DNA from: an uncultured Bryobacterales bacterium | Lineage (GTDB): Bacteria; Acidobacteriota; Terriglobia; Bryobacterales; UBA6623 | NCBI GenBank assembly: GCA_951813605.1 | Contig: OX638379.1 | Location: 3,076,062 to 3,140,061 of the forward strand | Length of the DNA: 64,000 bases | Direction of reading: 5' to 3' | Translations under genes and position numbers: made by a program | Shown here: piece by piece, positions 37,078 to 45,957 of the stretch | Numbering within the stretch: the stretch's first letter is position 1 | Layout: every line of letters starts with the position of its first letter | The notes under the pieces: generated by a model | What the model was told of the DNA's origin: nothing | What the model saw: only the letters and a program-made list of their open reading frames with translations | Database searches by the model: none

Positions 37078-37635
37078 GCCTTGTCGAAACAGTTGCCCCG
37101 GGCGCCCATGGATTGGCGGACGCCGGCCTGCTCGCAGCGGCGGCTGAACGCCAGCGCGGTGTACTGGCTGCCGCGGTCGGAATGGAAGATCACGCCTCGC
37201 GCCGCCCGGGCCTGCAGGGCCATGTCCAGCGCGGAGCGCACCAGAGCGGCCGTCTGCCGCGCCCCCATGGCCCAGCCCACCACCTTGCGGCTGCACACGT
37301 CCAGCACCGTGGCCAGGTACAGAAAGCCTTCCCGCGTCGGCACATACGTGATGTCGGCCACCCACAGGCGGTGCGGCCCGCATGCCTCGAAGCGCCGCCG
37401 GACGCGGTCCGGCGCGACCTGTGCCTCGCGGTCCGCCTGGGTCGTGCAGAGCCGCCGCCGGCGGGTCACGCCCTGCAGCCCCAGCGCCCGCAGCAGCCGC
37501 GCCACCCGCTGCCGCGACACGCTCTCGCCCGCGGCCAGCAGCTCGGCGAGCGCTGGTGCCATGCATAGTAGCCGCTGGAGGAGACACCCAGCACGCGACA
37601 CAGGCAGGCAATCGCATAGCAGCCCTGGTGCGCCT

Positions 37636-37959
37636 TCACGAATGCGAAGACCCGGACGGCATCGAATCGGTCTCCCGAGCGAACCAGGCCGCGGCTTTTG
37701 CCAGGATCTCGCGCTCCATCCGCAGCCGGCGATTGTCACGCCGCAGCCGCGCCAGCTCCTGGCGCTCGGAGGTGCGCAGGCCGTCCTTGCGCCGCCCCGC
37801 GTCCAGATCGGCCTGCTTCATCCAGCGCAGCACCGAGTCCGCCGAGATCCCGAACTCCTCGGCGATCTCGCGCGGGCGGCGCTTGCCGACCTGCGCCACC
37901 TGCACCACCTGCTCCCGGAACTCCTTGGGATACGGTTTCACATACTCTCGCTTGCTCAT
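37636..37959 (-). CDS. IS3-family transposase OrfA
   Basis: 107 aa. ATG 37959 with AAGGAGG 9 bases upstream. MSKREYVKPYPKEFREQVVQ, HTH IAEEFGISADSVLRWMKQ, coiled coil ELARLRRDNRRLRMEREIL. Intact, but its OrfB partner is broken. It shows the undisturbed GCTTGCTCAT start region that is the IS110 target in two other IS3 copies. Confidence 0.88.
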   Translation of the reverse strand: MSKREYVKPYPKEFREQVVQVAQVGKRRPREIAEEFGISADSVLRWMKQADLDAGRRKDGLRTSERQELARLRRDNRRLRMEREILAKAAAWFARETDSMPSGSSHS

Positions 37960-38052
37960 CCTTCGGGGCCTCCTTGCTCCCCGCCTTATCGAGCACCCTA
38001 GCACTGCTGTCCCCCTGCGATCTCACCTGTCCACGAAAAGGTAGTAACTCCA

Positions 38053-38265
38053 CCATCCTCGCCGTCGCCTGCAAGCTGCTGCGCGACAACCGCGCGTGGC
38101 AGCCGCAGCCGCCTTCCCGGGAGGCTGTTGCATGAACCCCCGCCACCCTCTACTCCCCGCGGCCCCGCCCACGAGCCCGCCTCCCAGTTCCGCGGAACCA
38201 CGGATGCCCTACACTTTTTCTCACTCATCCCCGGAATTCTCTTGACACCGAACACGAAAGCTCAT
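38053..38265 (+). pseudogene. 3' end of an IS110 transposase gene and element
   Basis: Reads ILAVACKLLRDNRAWQPQPP then SREAVA stop, the C-terminus of an IS110 transposase, followed by about 130 non-coding bases to CGAACACGAAAGCTCAT. The same 3' sequence occurs at 29620-29785. Confidence 0.75.
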
Positions 38266-38276
38266 GTCTCATTGGG

Positions 38277-41006
38277 GTGGCTACGGCTTGCCCATTAGGA
38301 TGCAAGTGTGCGATGCTGTTGCCGCCAATTGCTATTGCCCGCCGATTGGCAGCAACCGCTCTGTTGCAAAAAAGCTCCTTCACTGTGTACCTGGACAAGG
38401 CAAAGCGCTGTTCGGTTGTCGCTCTGGCGACCGCAGCATGGGTGTATTGCCTGGCAGCACCCGCCGTCCGCGCGGCGCCCGGCAGTGCCAAGGTCGGCGC
38501 CTCCCGGCCCGCGAAACCGCTTGGGACGCGCACCGCGGCATTCCACAGCATGGAACTGTCGTACCGGGTGGTCGACGGCATGGCGGTCCACGCCGGTGAC
38601 ATGGTTCTGGGACCGGTCGATTCACTCCGGTCGGTCCCGGCTAGTTCGCGGGTCCCCGCGCTGAAGATCCCCGCCGGGCCCGCGAGGCGCGACAGCTCGT
38701 CGCGCCCGACCCTCTATCGCTGGCCGTACGGCCGCATCCCTTACGTCATCGACAGCGACATCTCGGCCAAGCAGCGGCAGGACATCGTCGAGGCGATCGC
38801 CGAGTGGAACGACAAGACCGTCATCTCGCTCGTGCAACGGGGCACGCAGGCGGACTACATACGGTTCAAGCGCGTCCCGTCCGGCGACTGCCGCGCCGAT
38901 GTCGGCATGATCGGCGACGAGCAAGGCATCTACCTCCCCCCCTCGGGCTGCAGCCGCGGGTCCGTGGCCCACGAAATTGGCCATGCGGTCGGCCTGTTCC
39001 ACGAGCACCAGCGAATCGACCGCAACCAGTACGTAACGGTGCTGGACGAGAACCTCGACAAGAGCAGGGCAGCCGCCTACAGAGACGTGCATCCGGGCTC
39101 CGGGCCGTACGATTACGCGTCGCTGATGCACTACGATCTCGCCTCGAACTCCAGCAACGGCGGCTTCGTGATGGAGACCGTCCCTCCTGGCATGGCCGTC
39201 TCGGGCGGCCGCTGGGGCGCGGGAGGCATGGACGCGCGGCTGTCGCAAGGCGACATCGACGGCGTCGCTAAATTCTACGAGAGGCCTCCAAAGGCGACAT
39301 CCATCACCACGAATCCGCCGGGACTGGATGTCGTCATCGACGGGGTCCGCGTGAAAACGCCGGCCCAGCTCGCCTGGAAAGCGAACACCTCCCATGTGCT
39401 GGAAGCGCCCTCGCCGCAGCGCGGCGGCGCCACGCGTTTCCTGTTCGGGCGCTGGAGCGACGGCGGGGAGCGGGTGCGCACCGTCACCATCACCCCGGAC
39501 GCCACGTGGTTCGAAGCGAACTTCATCGTGCAGCACCGAGTGCGAGCAGACGCCCGGCCGCCAGGGTCCGGGAGCGTAGAGCTCGACCCGCCTTCGCCGG
39601 ACGGCTTCTATACGGCGCGCACGCCTGTCCGCGCCGTGGCGACCGCCGATCCCGGCAGCGGTCACAAGTTCTGGCGCTGGGGCGGCGTCTTATGGGGCCA
39701 GCACGGCGCTTCATCCAACCCGGCCGCCCTGCACGTCAACCAGCCTCGCATCGTCTTCCAGGCCCTCTTCACGAATCGTCCGCTGTTTCGCATCAACGCG
39801 AGCGTCGAGCCGTTCCTCGTTTCGGTCGACGGGAATCTGCGCTTCGCCCCTACCGCGCTGCGGGTCGAGCCGTCGCGCCCGGAGGTGGAGATCCAGGTCG
39901 ACGCACTGCAGCGCTTGCCGATCTGGGGAAAGGGCCGGTACCGCTTCGAAGGCTGGAGCGACGGCGGGCCGGCGAGCCGGCGGATCGTCTTGCCTGCGGA
40001 GGGCGGCGCGCTCACCGCGAAGGTCGTATCCGAATTCCCGCTTTCAACGACCGTCGAGCGTGCCGGGTCAGGATCGGTGGGCGTGGATCCGTTGTCGGAT
40101 GACGGCCATTACCGCGACGGCAGCGTGGTGCGACTGTCGGCAGTTCCGGCCCAGGGCTGGGACTTCGTGGGCTGGAGCGGCGACGCCCACGGAGACGACC
40201 CGGTCATCGAGATCGAGATCGACCGTCCGAAGCATGTGGAGCCGGTGTATTCCCGGAGCCGCGAAGTGCAGACAGGGATGCCCGGTTCGGTCGTGCTGCC
40301 TCCCATGGGTTCCGCGTCCGTCGCCCGCGACAGGGTCGCTCGGTTCCGCGTGCAACCGACACCGGGCGCGACGGAGATCAGCATCGGTTTTGCATCGTCG
40401 ACTCCCGGCGTCGACGTGGACGTATTCGTGAACGCCGGCACCGAGCTCCTTCGCTGGGAATACGCCAAGGACGGGCGGACGCCAGTTTACCTGGCGGACT
40501 TTCACCTGGAGTCGGCGGGACGTTTCGAACGGATCGTGATCACGCCCGATTCCCAGCCCTCGCTGGACCCGCGAACGACCTACTACGTCACCTTGGTACC
40601 CGCCGCCGGCTCCGGCAGGATCAGGGGAACCCTGCATGCTGACATCAGGGGCGCCGAGCCTCGCCCGTCGAGCGGTGCGAGTCCGCGAGCATTCACATTC
40701 GTGTCGTCTCCGGGATGGGACCCCGCGCCGCAGGTGGTCCGCGTGAGCAATGGCGGGGCAAGTCCGTTGCAATACCGCATCGACTCCGATCGCCCCTGGC
40801 TGGCGGCGTTGCCCAGCACCGGGGTGGTGCCCCCGGGCGGCAGCGAGGACGTGACCGTCAGCGTGACGGGAGCCGGCATCGCGCCGGACACGCATCGCGG
40901 CCGGCTCGCCATCGTGGAGAGCGGGGACGGAGCCGGGGATCCGCTCGAGCCGCTGACAGTTCCAGTCTGGTTCGTCGTCACGCCCGAGGAAGCCAGCGCT
41001 CTCTGA
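38277..41006 (+). CDS. Exported astacin-type zinc metalloprotease with repeat domains
   Basis: 909 aa as the longest frame (GTG 38277). The signal peptide (SVVALATAAWVYCLAAPAVR) begins only near residue 45, so the true start is probably later, for example GTG 38385. The M12A/astacin signature HEIGHAVGLFHEHQR at about residues 232-246 gives three zinc-binding histidines and the catalytic Glu; SLMHY about 50 residues on is the Met-turn with its Tyr. After the protease domain (about 140-340) come several beta repeats of the FxGWSDGG/GSGSV type (RFLFGRWSDGGERV, YRFEGWSDGGPASR, WDFVGWSGDA) and a final Ig-like domain. It starts 12 bases after an IS110 end, so its own promoter may have been replaced. 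Secreted protease; substrate unknown. Confidence 0.87.
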   Translation: MATACPLGCKCAMLLPPIAIARRLAATALLQKSSFTVYLDKAKRCSVVALATAAWVYCLAAPAVRAAPGSAKVGASRPAKPLGTRTAAFHSMELSYRVVDGMAVHAGDMVLGPVDSLRSVPASSRVPALKIPAGPARRDSSSRPTLYRWPYGRIPYVIDSDISAKQRQDIVEAIAEWNDKTVISLVQRGTQADYIRFKRVPSGDCRADVGMIGDEQGIYLPPSGCSRGSVAHEIGHAVGLFHEHQRIDRNQYVTVLDENLDKSRAAAYRDVHPGSGPYDYASLMHYDLASNSSNGGFVMETVPPGMAVSGGRWGAGGMDARLSQGDIDGVAKFYERPPKATSITTNPPGLDVVIDGVRVKTPAQLAWKANTSHVLEAPSPQRGGATRFLFGRWSDGGERVRTVTITPDATWFEANFIVQHRVRADARPPGSGSVELDPPSPDGFYTARTPVRAVATADPGSGHKFWRWGGVLWGQHGASSNPAALHVNQPRIVFQALFTNRPLFRINASVEPFLVSVDGNLRFAPTALRVEPSRPEVEIQVDALQRLPIWGKGRYRFEGWSDGGPASRRIVLPAEGGALTAKVVSEFPLSTTVERAGSGSVGVDPLSDDGHYRDGSVVRLSAVPAQGWDFVGWSGDAHGDDPVIEIEIDRPKHVEPVYSRSREVQTGMPGSVVLPPMGSASVARDRVARFRVQPTPGATEISIGFASSTPGVDVDVFVNAGTELLRWEYAKDGRTPVYLADFHLESAGRFERIVITPDSQPSLDPRTTYYVTLVPAAGSGRIRGTLHADIRGAEPRPSSGASPRAFTFVSSPGWDPAPQVVRVSNGGASPLQYRIDSDRPWLAALPSTGVVPPGGSEDVTVSVTGAGIAPDTHRGRLAIVESGDGAGDPLEPLTVPVWFVVTPEEASAL

Positions 41007-41701
41007 GGCGGCTGCCGTGCCGCGGGGAGCGGGGCCTCCGCATTCAGGACTCGCGGCCGGGCATGACCCGCCGACGCCGCTCGGAACCGATTGGTCCGCG
41101 CATGCTCTTGTCGGCCCGGTCGCCACCGCCCTGCGGGTGCCTGCCAGCGAGAAAAGCCGCTTGCGGCGCCAGCCCCATCGCCTCAATCAGCGATCTCACC
41201 TCGCGATCGTGCAAGCGCCCGTACAAGTAGCTGCGACTCCGAACGGGTGTCCGCGGAGCCGACGTTGACGATCAGGCCCCGTCTTCAAGAATCCCGCTGA
41301 AGGGACTGCCAGCACCAGGGGCTGGAGAGGCAATTGCGGGGTCCTGGCATGGACCCAGCCTCCGTTCGGCGGCAGCTGGAGGCGTGCCGTCCATGCTTGC
41401 GCTGATCGGTCGGGCTCGAGAAGTTCGTACCGTCCCCGCAAAGCTCTTTGCTCCCCGATCTCCAGCGGTAGACCGCGAGCCGCGCTGATCGGCAAGCGCA
41501 GGTGTCGAAAGTCCCGCTTAGGTGCTGGCAGAACAGCAACCCTTGCGTTGCCCAGCATCGTGATCCGGTGCCGTTTGCTCTTCGCAAGCATCGTTACGAT
41601 CCCGCGGGGTAGGCAGACAGCAGGGATGGCCCGACACCTGTGTTGGTTCGGCGTCTGTGTCCGAAGGCGTAGATCACACCCTCGATCTCGGCAGGGGCTT
41701 C
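41007..41701. other. Stretch without a firm gene
   Basis: About 700 bases. A minus-strand frame 41591-41196 (131 aa, beginning MLAKSKRHRITMLGNARV) is open but has no clear ribosome site and no family I recognise. Nothing else supported. Confidence 0.4.
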
Positions 41702-41923
41702 CTAGAATTCGGGACGGCCGAAAACCATGGCCTCGGTTCCCGTCTCGTGGTCTAGGATCTCGACCGTTCCGCTCGCGGGTGCAAAACGAAAGATGACCTT
41801 TCTGTTCTTGCCTTCCGCGTCAACGTACATTGTCGAGCCGCGGTCGAAAACGATGAAATCATCACTGAACGCCGGCGACGCGACGAGTGCTGACGCCGGC
41901 CAAAGGGCCACGTTTCGCTTCAC
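41702..41923 (-). CDS. Small secreted protein
   Basis: 73 aa from GTG 41923, supported by GAGGAGG five bases upstream. Sec-type signal peptide (VKRNVALWPASALVASPAFS, likely cut after FS) and a short mature beta-rich part (DDFIVFDRGSTMYVDAEGKN; GTVEILDHETG). No family recognised. The upstream sequence looks like a transposase relic. Confidence 0.55.
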   Translation of the reverse strand: MKRNVALWPASALVASPAFSDDFIVFDRGSTMYVDAEGKNRKVIFRFAPASGTVEILDHETGTEAMVFGRPEF

Positions 41924-42246
41924 CGGGGCCTCCTCGCTAAAGTTGATCGAATAGTCCCAGCCGCGCTGGGCGCAGCACTGCGCCAACTCGCCGCGGCAGT
42001 ACGCGCTACAGGCCCGCAACCGCTCCGGGTCCCCCCGGCAATGCAGCGGCACCACGACCCGTTCCAGCTGCCCGCGGCAGCCTCCACCGACATCGGTGCC
42101 ACCGGGTTCAGCCGCGCGCTGACCTACGCCGAACCCACCAACACGCTGCGCGACCAGTGCTGCCCAGCCCCTTCGCAGCCGCGACCCGCCTCCTCGAAGC
42201 GCTTACTGCGCATTGCAAAGCCAGTCCCGTCCACACCCGCCGGCAC
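41924..42246 (-). other. Possible transposase relic
   Basis: Minus-strand reading VVPLHCRGDPERLRACSAYC then QRGWDYSINFSEEAP resembles the inside of a transposase, but it is too short to assign. No other feature seen. Confidence 0.25.
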
Positions 42247-43335
42247 TTAGTGTTCTGAGTCAGAAATCAATATGCATAGCCTCTCGACCTCACTTAGGAT
42301 GGAGGGCGCGGTTGCAACCCAAACGAAAGGTGTCGCACGCTCGTGGTATTTCCGCTCGAACGTCCGGATGCGGCGGAGCAGACTCCCCTCGCTGTTGACG
42401 GACCCGCGCTGGATAGCCTGCTCGCTGATCAGCCCGGGCCAGCGCCCGACTTGGTTGTGCCAAGACGAGTAGGTCGCCGTGCAGTGCACCCGATAGCGCG
42501 GGCGCGCCGCCAGCCAGGCCTTGACCTTGGCATGGTTGTGCGTCGCGACGTGGCCGCCGACCAATTGAACATCGAAAGCAGCCGGCACCTCGCGGTCGAT
42601 CAGGCGCAGGAACGCTAGGAATTCCTGGTGCCGGTGGCGCTGCGAGCACTGCGCCATCCCCTTGCCGGTCGCGACGTCCAGCGCGGTGCAGAGCGTCGTC
42701 GTGCCGTGCCGGATGTACTCGTGGGTGTACCCCTCCACATGGCCCGGCCCCAGCGGCCGCGCGAGCTGCGTGCGGCCCTGCTCCCGGGCCTGGGTCTTCT
42801 CATCGACGCACAGGACCATCGCATGGTCCGGCGGATTGATATGAAGTCCAACAATATCATGGACTTTCCCGACAACGAAAGAATCAGCCGACACTTTGAA
42901 CGCGTGCCTCACGTACGGTTTGACGCCGAACCGGCGGAGCCAGCGGCTCACCGTGCTTTGCGAGAGTCCCTCGGCCTCTGCCAGGCTGCGAGTGCTCCAG
43001 CGCGTGCCGCACTTGGGCTTGTCTTTGAGGGCGCGGTGGATCAGGCCCGCGACCCGTTCGTCGTTGTAGCTGCGCGGCCGCCCCGGGCGGCGCTCGTCGT
43101 ACAGGCCGTCCGGGCCGCGTTCCAGAAATCGCCTGCGCCACTTGCCCACCGCCTGCGGCGAGGCCCCGACGCGTCGGCCGGCCTCGGTGTTGGTGATCCC
43201 TTCCGCGCTGACCAGGATCATCTTTGCCCGCAGCGCCACGCTGCGCGGCAGCGCGGATGCTTGCGACAGGCTCAGCAGTGCGCTCCGTGTCCGCGCATCG
43301 AGGGACAGCGGAGCCAGCTGGCGTCCTGTGGGCAT
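42247..43335 (-). CDS. IS630-family transposase
   Basis: 362 aa. ATG 43335 is preferred to upstream starts because GGGAGGAGG lies 6 bases before it. N-terminal HTH (TNTEAGRRVGASPQAVGKWR), then a second HTH (LSQSTVSRWLRRFGVKPYV) and the DDE domain with VLCVDEKTQ (first Asp) and HCTATYSSWHNQVGRW at the position of the usual NQVE motif. The usual Glu of NQVE is Gly here, which may weaken activity. Otherwise complete. Confidence 0.88.
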   Translation of the reverse strand: MPTGRQLAPLSLDARTRSALLSLSQASALPRSVALRAKMILVSAEGITNTEAGRRVGASPQAVGKWRRRFLERGPDGLYDERRPGRPRSYNDERVAGLIHRALKDKPKCGTRWSTRSLAEAEGLSQSTVSRWLRRFGVKPYVRHAFKVSADSFVVGKVHDIVGLHINPPDHAMVLCVDEKTQAREQGRTQLARPLGPGHVEGYTHEYIRHGTTTLCTALDVATGKGMAQCSQRHRHQEFLAFLRLIDREVPAAFDVQLVGGHVATHNHAKVKAWLAARPRYRVHCTATYSSWHNQVGRWPGLISEQAIQRGSVNSEGSLLRRIRTFERKYHERATPFVWVATAPSILSEVERLCILISDSEH

Positions 43336-43390
43336 GGCGGACCTCCTCCCAGGGATCGCTGCCATTGCATCAGAGTTACTTATGACTCAC
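42248..43390 (-). mobile_element. IS630-family element
   Basis: Imperfect inverted ends: CTGAGTCAGAAATCAATATG near 42255 and GTGAGTCATAAGTAACTCTG (inward) at 43390. The exact edges are unsure, and a TA duplication typical of the family could not be confirmed at both ends. Confidence 0.75.
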
Positions 43391-43539
43391 CACGCTGGGA
43401 GTGCAAGCACGCGTGCAGGCAGAAGGCCCCCGGACCCAAGCAACAGGAGCGTCACGAATCACCGGGGAGCGATTAGGTCGCGACGCCCCTTGCCGCAATG
43501 GACCTGCCCAGGACCCGGCAGCAGAAGCGGGAGCGGAAG

Positions 43540-43665
43540 CACTCGTGGGATCGAAGTTTCGCGATCGGCCACGCCACCAGACACGACGAGATCATCGAGA
43601 AGCTCGGCGAAGGGCGCATGGGGGTCGCTTCAAGGTTGAAGACACTGGGCTGAAGCCAGCTGTGA
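43540..43665 (+). pseudogene. Relic of a serine/threonine kinase N-terminus
   Basis: RHDEIIEKLGEGRMG, followed after a one-base frame change by GGRFKVEDTGLKPAV, reproduces the glycine-rich loop region of PknB-type kinases (usual form EKLGEGGMGVVYKAEDTKLK). Nothing of the rest of the kinase is present. 43391-43539 and 43666-43719 show nothing else. Confidence 0.4.
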
Positions 43666-43719
43666 TGCCCAACTCCCGGCCCTGCCAGCCGCCTCGGCCT
43701 TGCTACCATCGCTGACACC

Positions 43720-44634
43720 ATGCTCAAGACGCGTCCGGGTTGGCTCGAAGCGCTGTTCCCGTGGGAGCAGCGCTCAATTCTTGTCAACGGGAGAAGGATG
43801 TCGTATATCGACGAGGGGCCGCGAGACGGCCGGCCCGTGCTATTGCTCTCGGGCAACCCCACCTGGGGTTTTCTTTACCGTGACTTCATCGAACCCTTGG
43901 CCGCCGCAGGCTGCCGCCCGATCGCGCCGGACTGGATCGGAGCCGGCTACTCCGACCATCCGCCCCACGACGCGTCGCTGACGTTCGCTCACCATGTCTC
44001 CGACCTCGTCAGCCTCCTCGATCAACTTGATTTGCGCGGGTTTGTGATCGTGGGACAAGACTGGGGCGGCCCGCAGGGAATGGGCGCAGCGCTCCAGCGC
44101 GTCGAACGCTTGGCGGCGGCGGTCCTCATGAACACATGGCTTTTCACGGGCACTCTCAGCAAGTTCCATCTTTCTCCCAAGCCCTGGACCACCTGGCATG
44201 CGCCGCTGATCGGGCCGTACCTGATGAAGCGCCACCAAGTGCTCTCGCAGCACGGCGCGACGGCCTTGACGGTTCGAGGCATGACGCACCACGAGGCGAG
44301 AGCCTACCATCACGTCTACGACGAGCGCGAGTCCGACGCCGTGGTCATGACCTGGCCGCGCACCATTCCGGTGACGGAAGGCGACCGCGGCTGGCAAGAC
44401 ATGAAGGCCATCGAGTCCCGTCTTCCGGAGCTGGCCGCTACGCCGATCGCGCTGATGTGGGCGCCCGAAGATCCGGTTTTCACGATGGAAACCTGCGAGC
44501 GCATGCAGCGGCTGTTGCCCCACGCCGAGGGCCCGACCCTGTTCAAAGACGCCCGCCACTTTCTCCAGGACGACCGCGGCCCGGACATTGCTCTCGCGAT
44601 CGTCGAGTTCTTGGGCCGGAAGCTGGATGACTAG
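43720..44634 (+). CDS. Haloalkane-dehalogenase-like alpha/beta hydrolase 1
   Basis: 304 aa, ATG 43720. Alpha/beta-hydrolase fold with the haloalkane dehalogenase pattern: SGNPTWGFLYR (Asn46, oxyanion/halide side), VGQDWGG with nucleophile Asp114 followed by halide-binding Trp115, APEDPVF (Asp251 as possible acid) and DARHFLQDD with His280. Family enzymes split carbon-halogen bonds by hydrolysis, giving an alcohol, halide and proton. The Asn motif resembles the HLD-II/III subfamilies. No signal peptide, so cytoplasmic. A second member follows 69 bases later on the same strand. The substrate cannot be inferred; haloacetate or epoxide hydrolase relatives are alternatives. Confidence 0.85.
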   Translation: MLKTRPGWLEALFPWEQRSILVNGRRMSYIDEGPRDGRPVLLLSGNPTWGFLYRDFIEPLAAAGCRPIAPDWIGAGYSDHPPHDASLTFAHHVSDLVSLLDQLDLRGFVIVGQDWGGPQGMGAALQRVERLAAAVLMNTWLFTGTLSKFHLSPKPWTTWHAPLIGPYLMKRHQVLSQHGATALTVRGMTHHEARAYHHVYDERESDAVVMTWPRTIPVTEGDRGWQDMKAIESRLPELAATPIALMWAPEDPVFTMETCERMQRLLPHAEGPTLFKDARHFLQDDRGPDIALAIVEFLGRKLDD

Positions 44635-44703
44635 CTTGGAGCTGCAGTCCGCGGACGCAGGCGGAATGCCCGCCCTCCCTTGCGCCAGCGAACGGATCTC
44701 GAG

Positions 44704-45957
44704 ATGAAGTTCTTTCACCCCGATCCCGAAGAGCTCGAGCGCTTGCGTCCCGACCCGCTGGTCTTCGAGGAAGAACTGGATTTCCGTCCCCAGGCCGCCG
44801 AAGCCCTTGGGAGAGCGGTCGGAAGCCGGGCCGGGCGTTTCTACTGGCGCTCGGATCATGATCATCTCTACTCGATCGAGCTAGGCGATCTCGGGCGTGG
44901 CCGACCGAGCAAGGCAACGCTGTTCGGCCATTGGGATCGCTACGAGCCCCGTCCCCCGGAACACGAAATCGACCGTGATCTGATGACGTTCAATCTTTGG
45001 TACGCCGACATCGCCGACTTAGATCGAGAGGCCGTTGCGAAGGTCGCCGCGAGGGCCGGGATATCGCTGGGTTGGCCGGAAGGATCGGTGTTGCGAACGC
45101 CCGAGGAGCGTTTCGCCAATCTATCCGGATATGATTACGAGCCCCGCTATGTCGAAGTCGAGGATCTCAGGATGGCTTACGTAGAGGCGGGCTCGGGCGA
45201 CCCGATCCTCATGCTGCACGGCGAGCCCACCTGGGGCTACCTCTACCGGCACATGATTCCTCCCCTGGCCGTGCTCGGCCGTGTGATCGTGCCGGACCTG
45301 ATTGGCTTCGGTCGCTCCGACAAGCCGGTTGCGCCGAACGCCTATACCTATCGCTCTCACGTGCGCTGGGCACGAAAATTCATCGAGAGCCTCGACCTCT
45401 CGCGAATCACCCTCGTCTGCCAGGACTGGGGAGGTCTGATCGGCTTGCGTGTCTTGGCGGAGAACAGCGAACGGTTCGCGCGTCTAGTCGCTACGCATAC
45501 CGGCATTGGCGACGGCAGCGTGTCAACGACCGCGGCGTTCCTGAAATGGAGGCGGTTCTCGCAAAGAGCCCGGTTCATGGACGTGCCGCGATTGATAGGC
45601 CGGACGTTAGTCAAGGGCGCGGAATCGATCACCGCCACGGAATTGGCCGCCTACGGAGCTCCGTTTCCAAGTGCGGCGTATCAGACGGCGGCACTGGTCT
45701 TTCCGCGCCTCGTACCTGTCCGGCGGGACCATCCCGGAGCTTGGGAGGCTGCGCGCGCAGTTGAGAAACTGCGAGCGTTGGACATCCCTGTATTCTTGCC
45801 CTGGGGAGATTCCGACCCAATCACGGGACACTGGAGAGCACGACTGCAATCGATGTTTCCTCAGGCCGTCCGCGCCGATCTGTCCGGAGCCGGGCACTTC
45901 ATTCAAGAGGACTGCGGCCCCGAATTGGCAGCGGAGATCGCTAAGTGGATGGCCTGA
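44704..45957 (+). CDS. Haloalkane-dehalogenase-like hydrolase 2 with N-terminal extension
   Basis: 417 aa, ATG 44704 (a TTG 24 bases upstream is less likely). Residues 1-135 are an extra N-terminal part (DPLVFEEELDFRPQAAEALG; HDHLYSIELGDLGRG) that I do not recognise. The rest is an alpha/beta hydrolase with HGEPTWGYLYR (Glu174, as in DhlA-type HLD-I), CQDWGG with nucleophile Asp241 and Trp242, GDSDPITG with Asp371 as acid, and GAGHFIQED with His398. The full catalytic set is therefore present. It belongs to a different subfamily type from its upstream neighbour, so the pair is not a recent tandem duplication. No signal peptide. Confidence 0.86.
   Translation: MKFFHPDPEELERLRPDPLVFEEELDFRPQAAEALGRAVGSRAGRFYWRSDHDHLYSIELGDLGRGRPSKATLFGHWDRYEPRPPEHEIDRDLMTFNLWYADIADLDREAVAKVAARAGISLGWPEGSVLRTPEERFANLSGYDYEPRYVEVEDLRMAYVEAGSGDPILMLHGEPTWGYLYRHMIPPLAVLGRVIVPDLIGFGRSDKPVAPNAYTYRSHVRWARKFIESLDLSRITLVCQDWGGLIGLRVLAENSERFARLVATHTGIGDGSVSTTAAFLKWRRFSQRARFMDVPRLIGRTLVKGAESITATELAAYGAPFPSAAYQTAALVFPRLVPVRRDHPGAWEAARAVEKLRALDIPVFLPWGDSDPITGHWRARLQSMFPQAVRADLSGAGHFIQEDCGPELAAEIAKWMA

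Larger units (their letters stand above)
36043..37080 (+). mobile_element. IS1595-family (ISXO2-like) element with 8-bp target duplication
   Basis: 1038 bp. Perfect inverted ends of about 25 bp beginning GGCTCAATTAGCGAAACGTA. Flanked by TTGTCGAA at 36035-36042 and 37081-37088. One intact ORF. The newest insertion in this nest, as nothing interrupts it. Confidence 0.95.
35846..37650 (-). pseudogene. IS3 OrfB split by IS1595 and internally deleted
   Basis: The 5' part (37650-37081) has CLPVSRAGCLLQRL-type out-of-frame sequence caused by loss of about 47 residues between two GCTCGGC repeats (near 37543). Then come QRVARLLRALGLQGVTRR, WVADITYV and HSDRGSQY. The 3' part resumes at 36042 with FATLECELLQRSSFATREQA and ends at 35846. 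The IS1595 insertion falls within NCFDNAMAES. Confidence 0.85.
35509..38052 (-). mobile_element. IS3-family element interrupted by IS1595
   Basis: 26-bp imperfect terminal repeats: TGGGGTTACTAGGCTTTGGT... at 35509-35534 and TGGAGTTACTACCTTTTCGT... at 38052-38027, read inward. Without the 1038-bp IS1595 and one 8-bp duplication it would be 1498 bp. It sits between an IS4 stump and an IS110 3' fragment. Confidence 0.88.

Noticed and set aside
42248..43390. TA target duplication for the IS630
   Set aside because: TA is next to the left end, but I could not place a matching TA at the right end.
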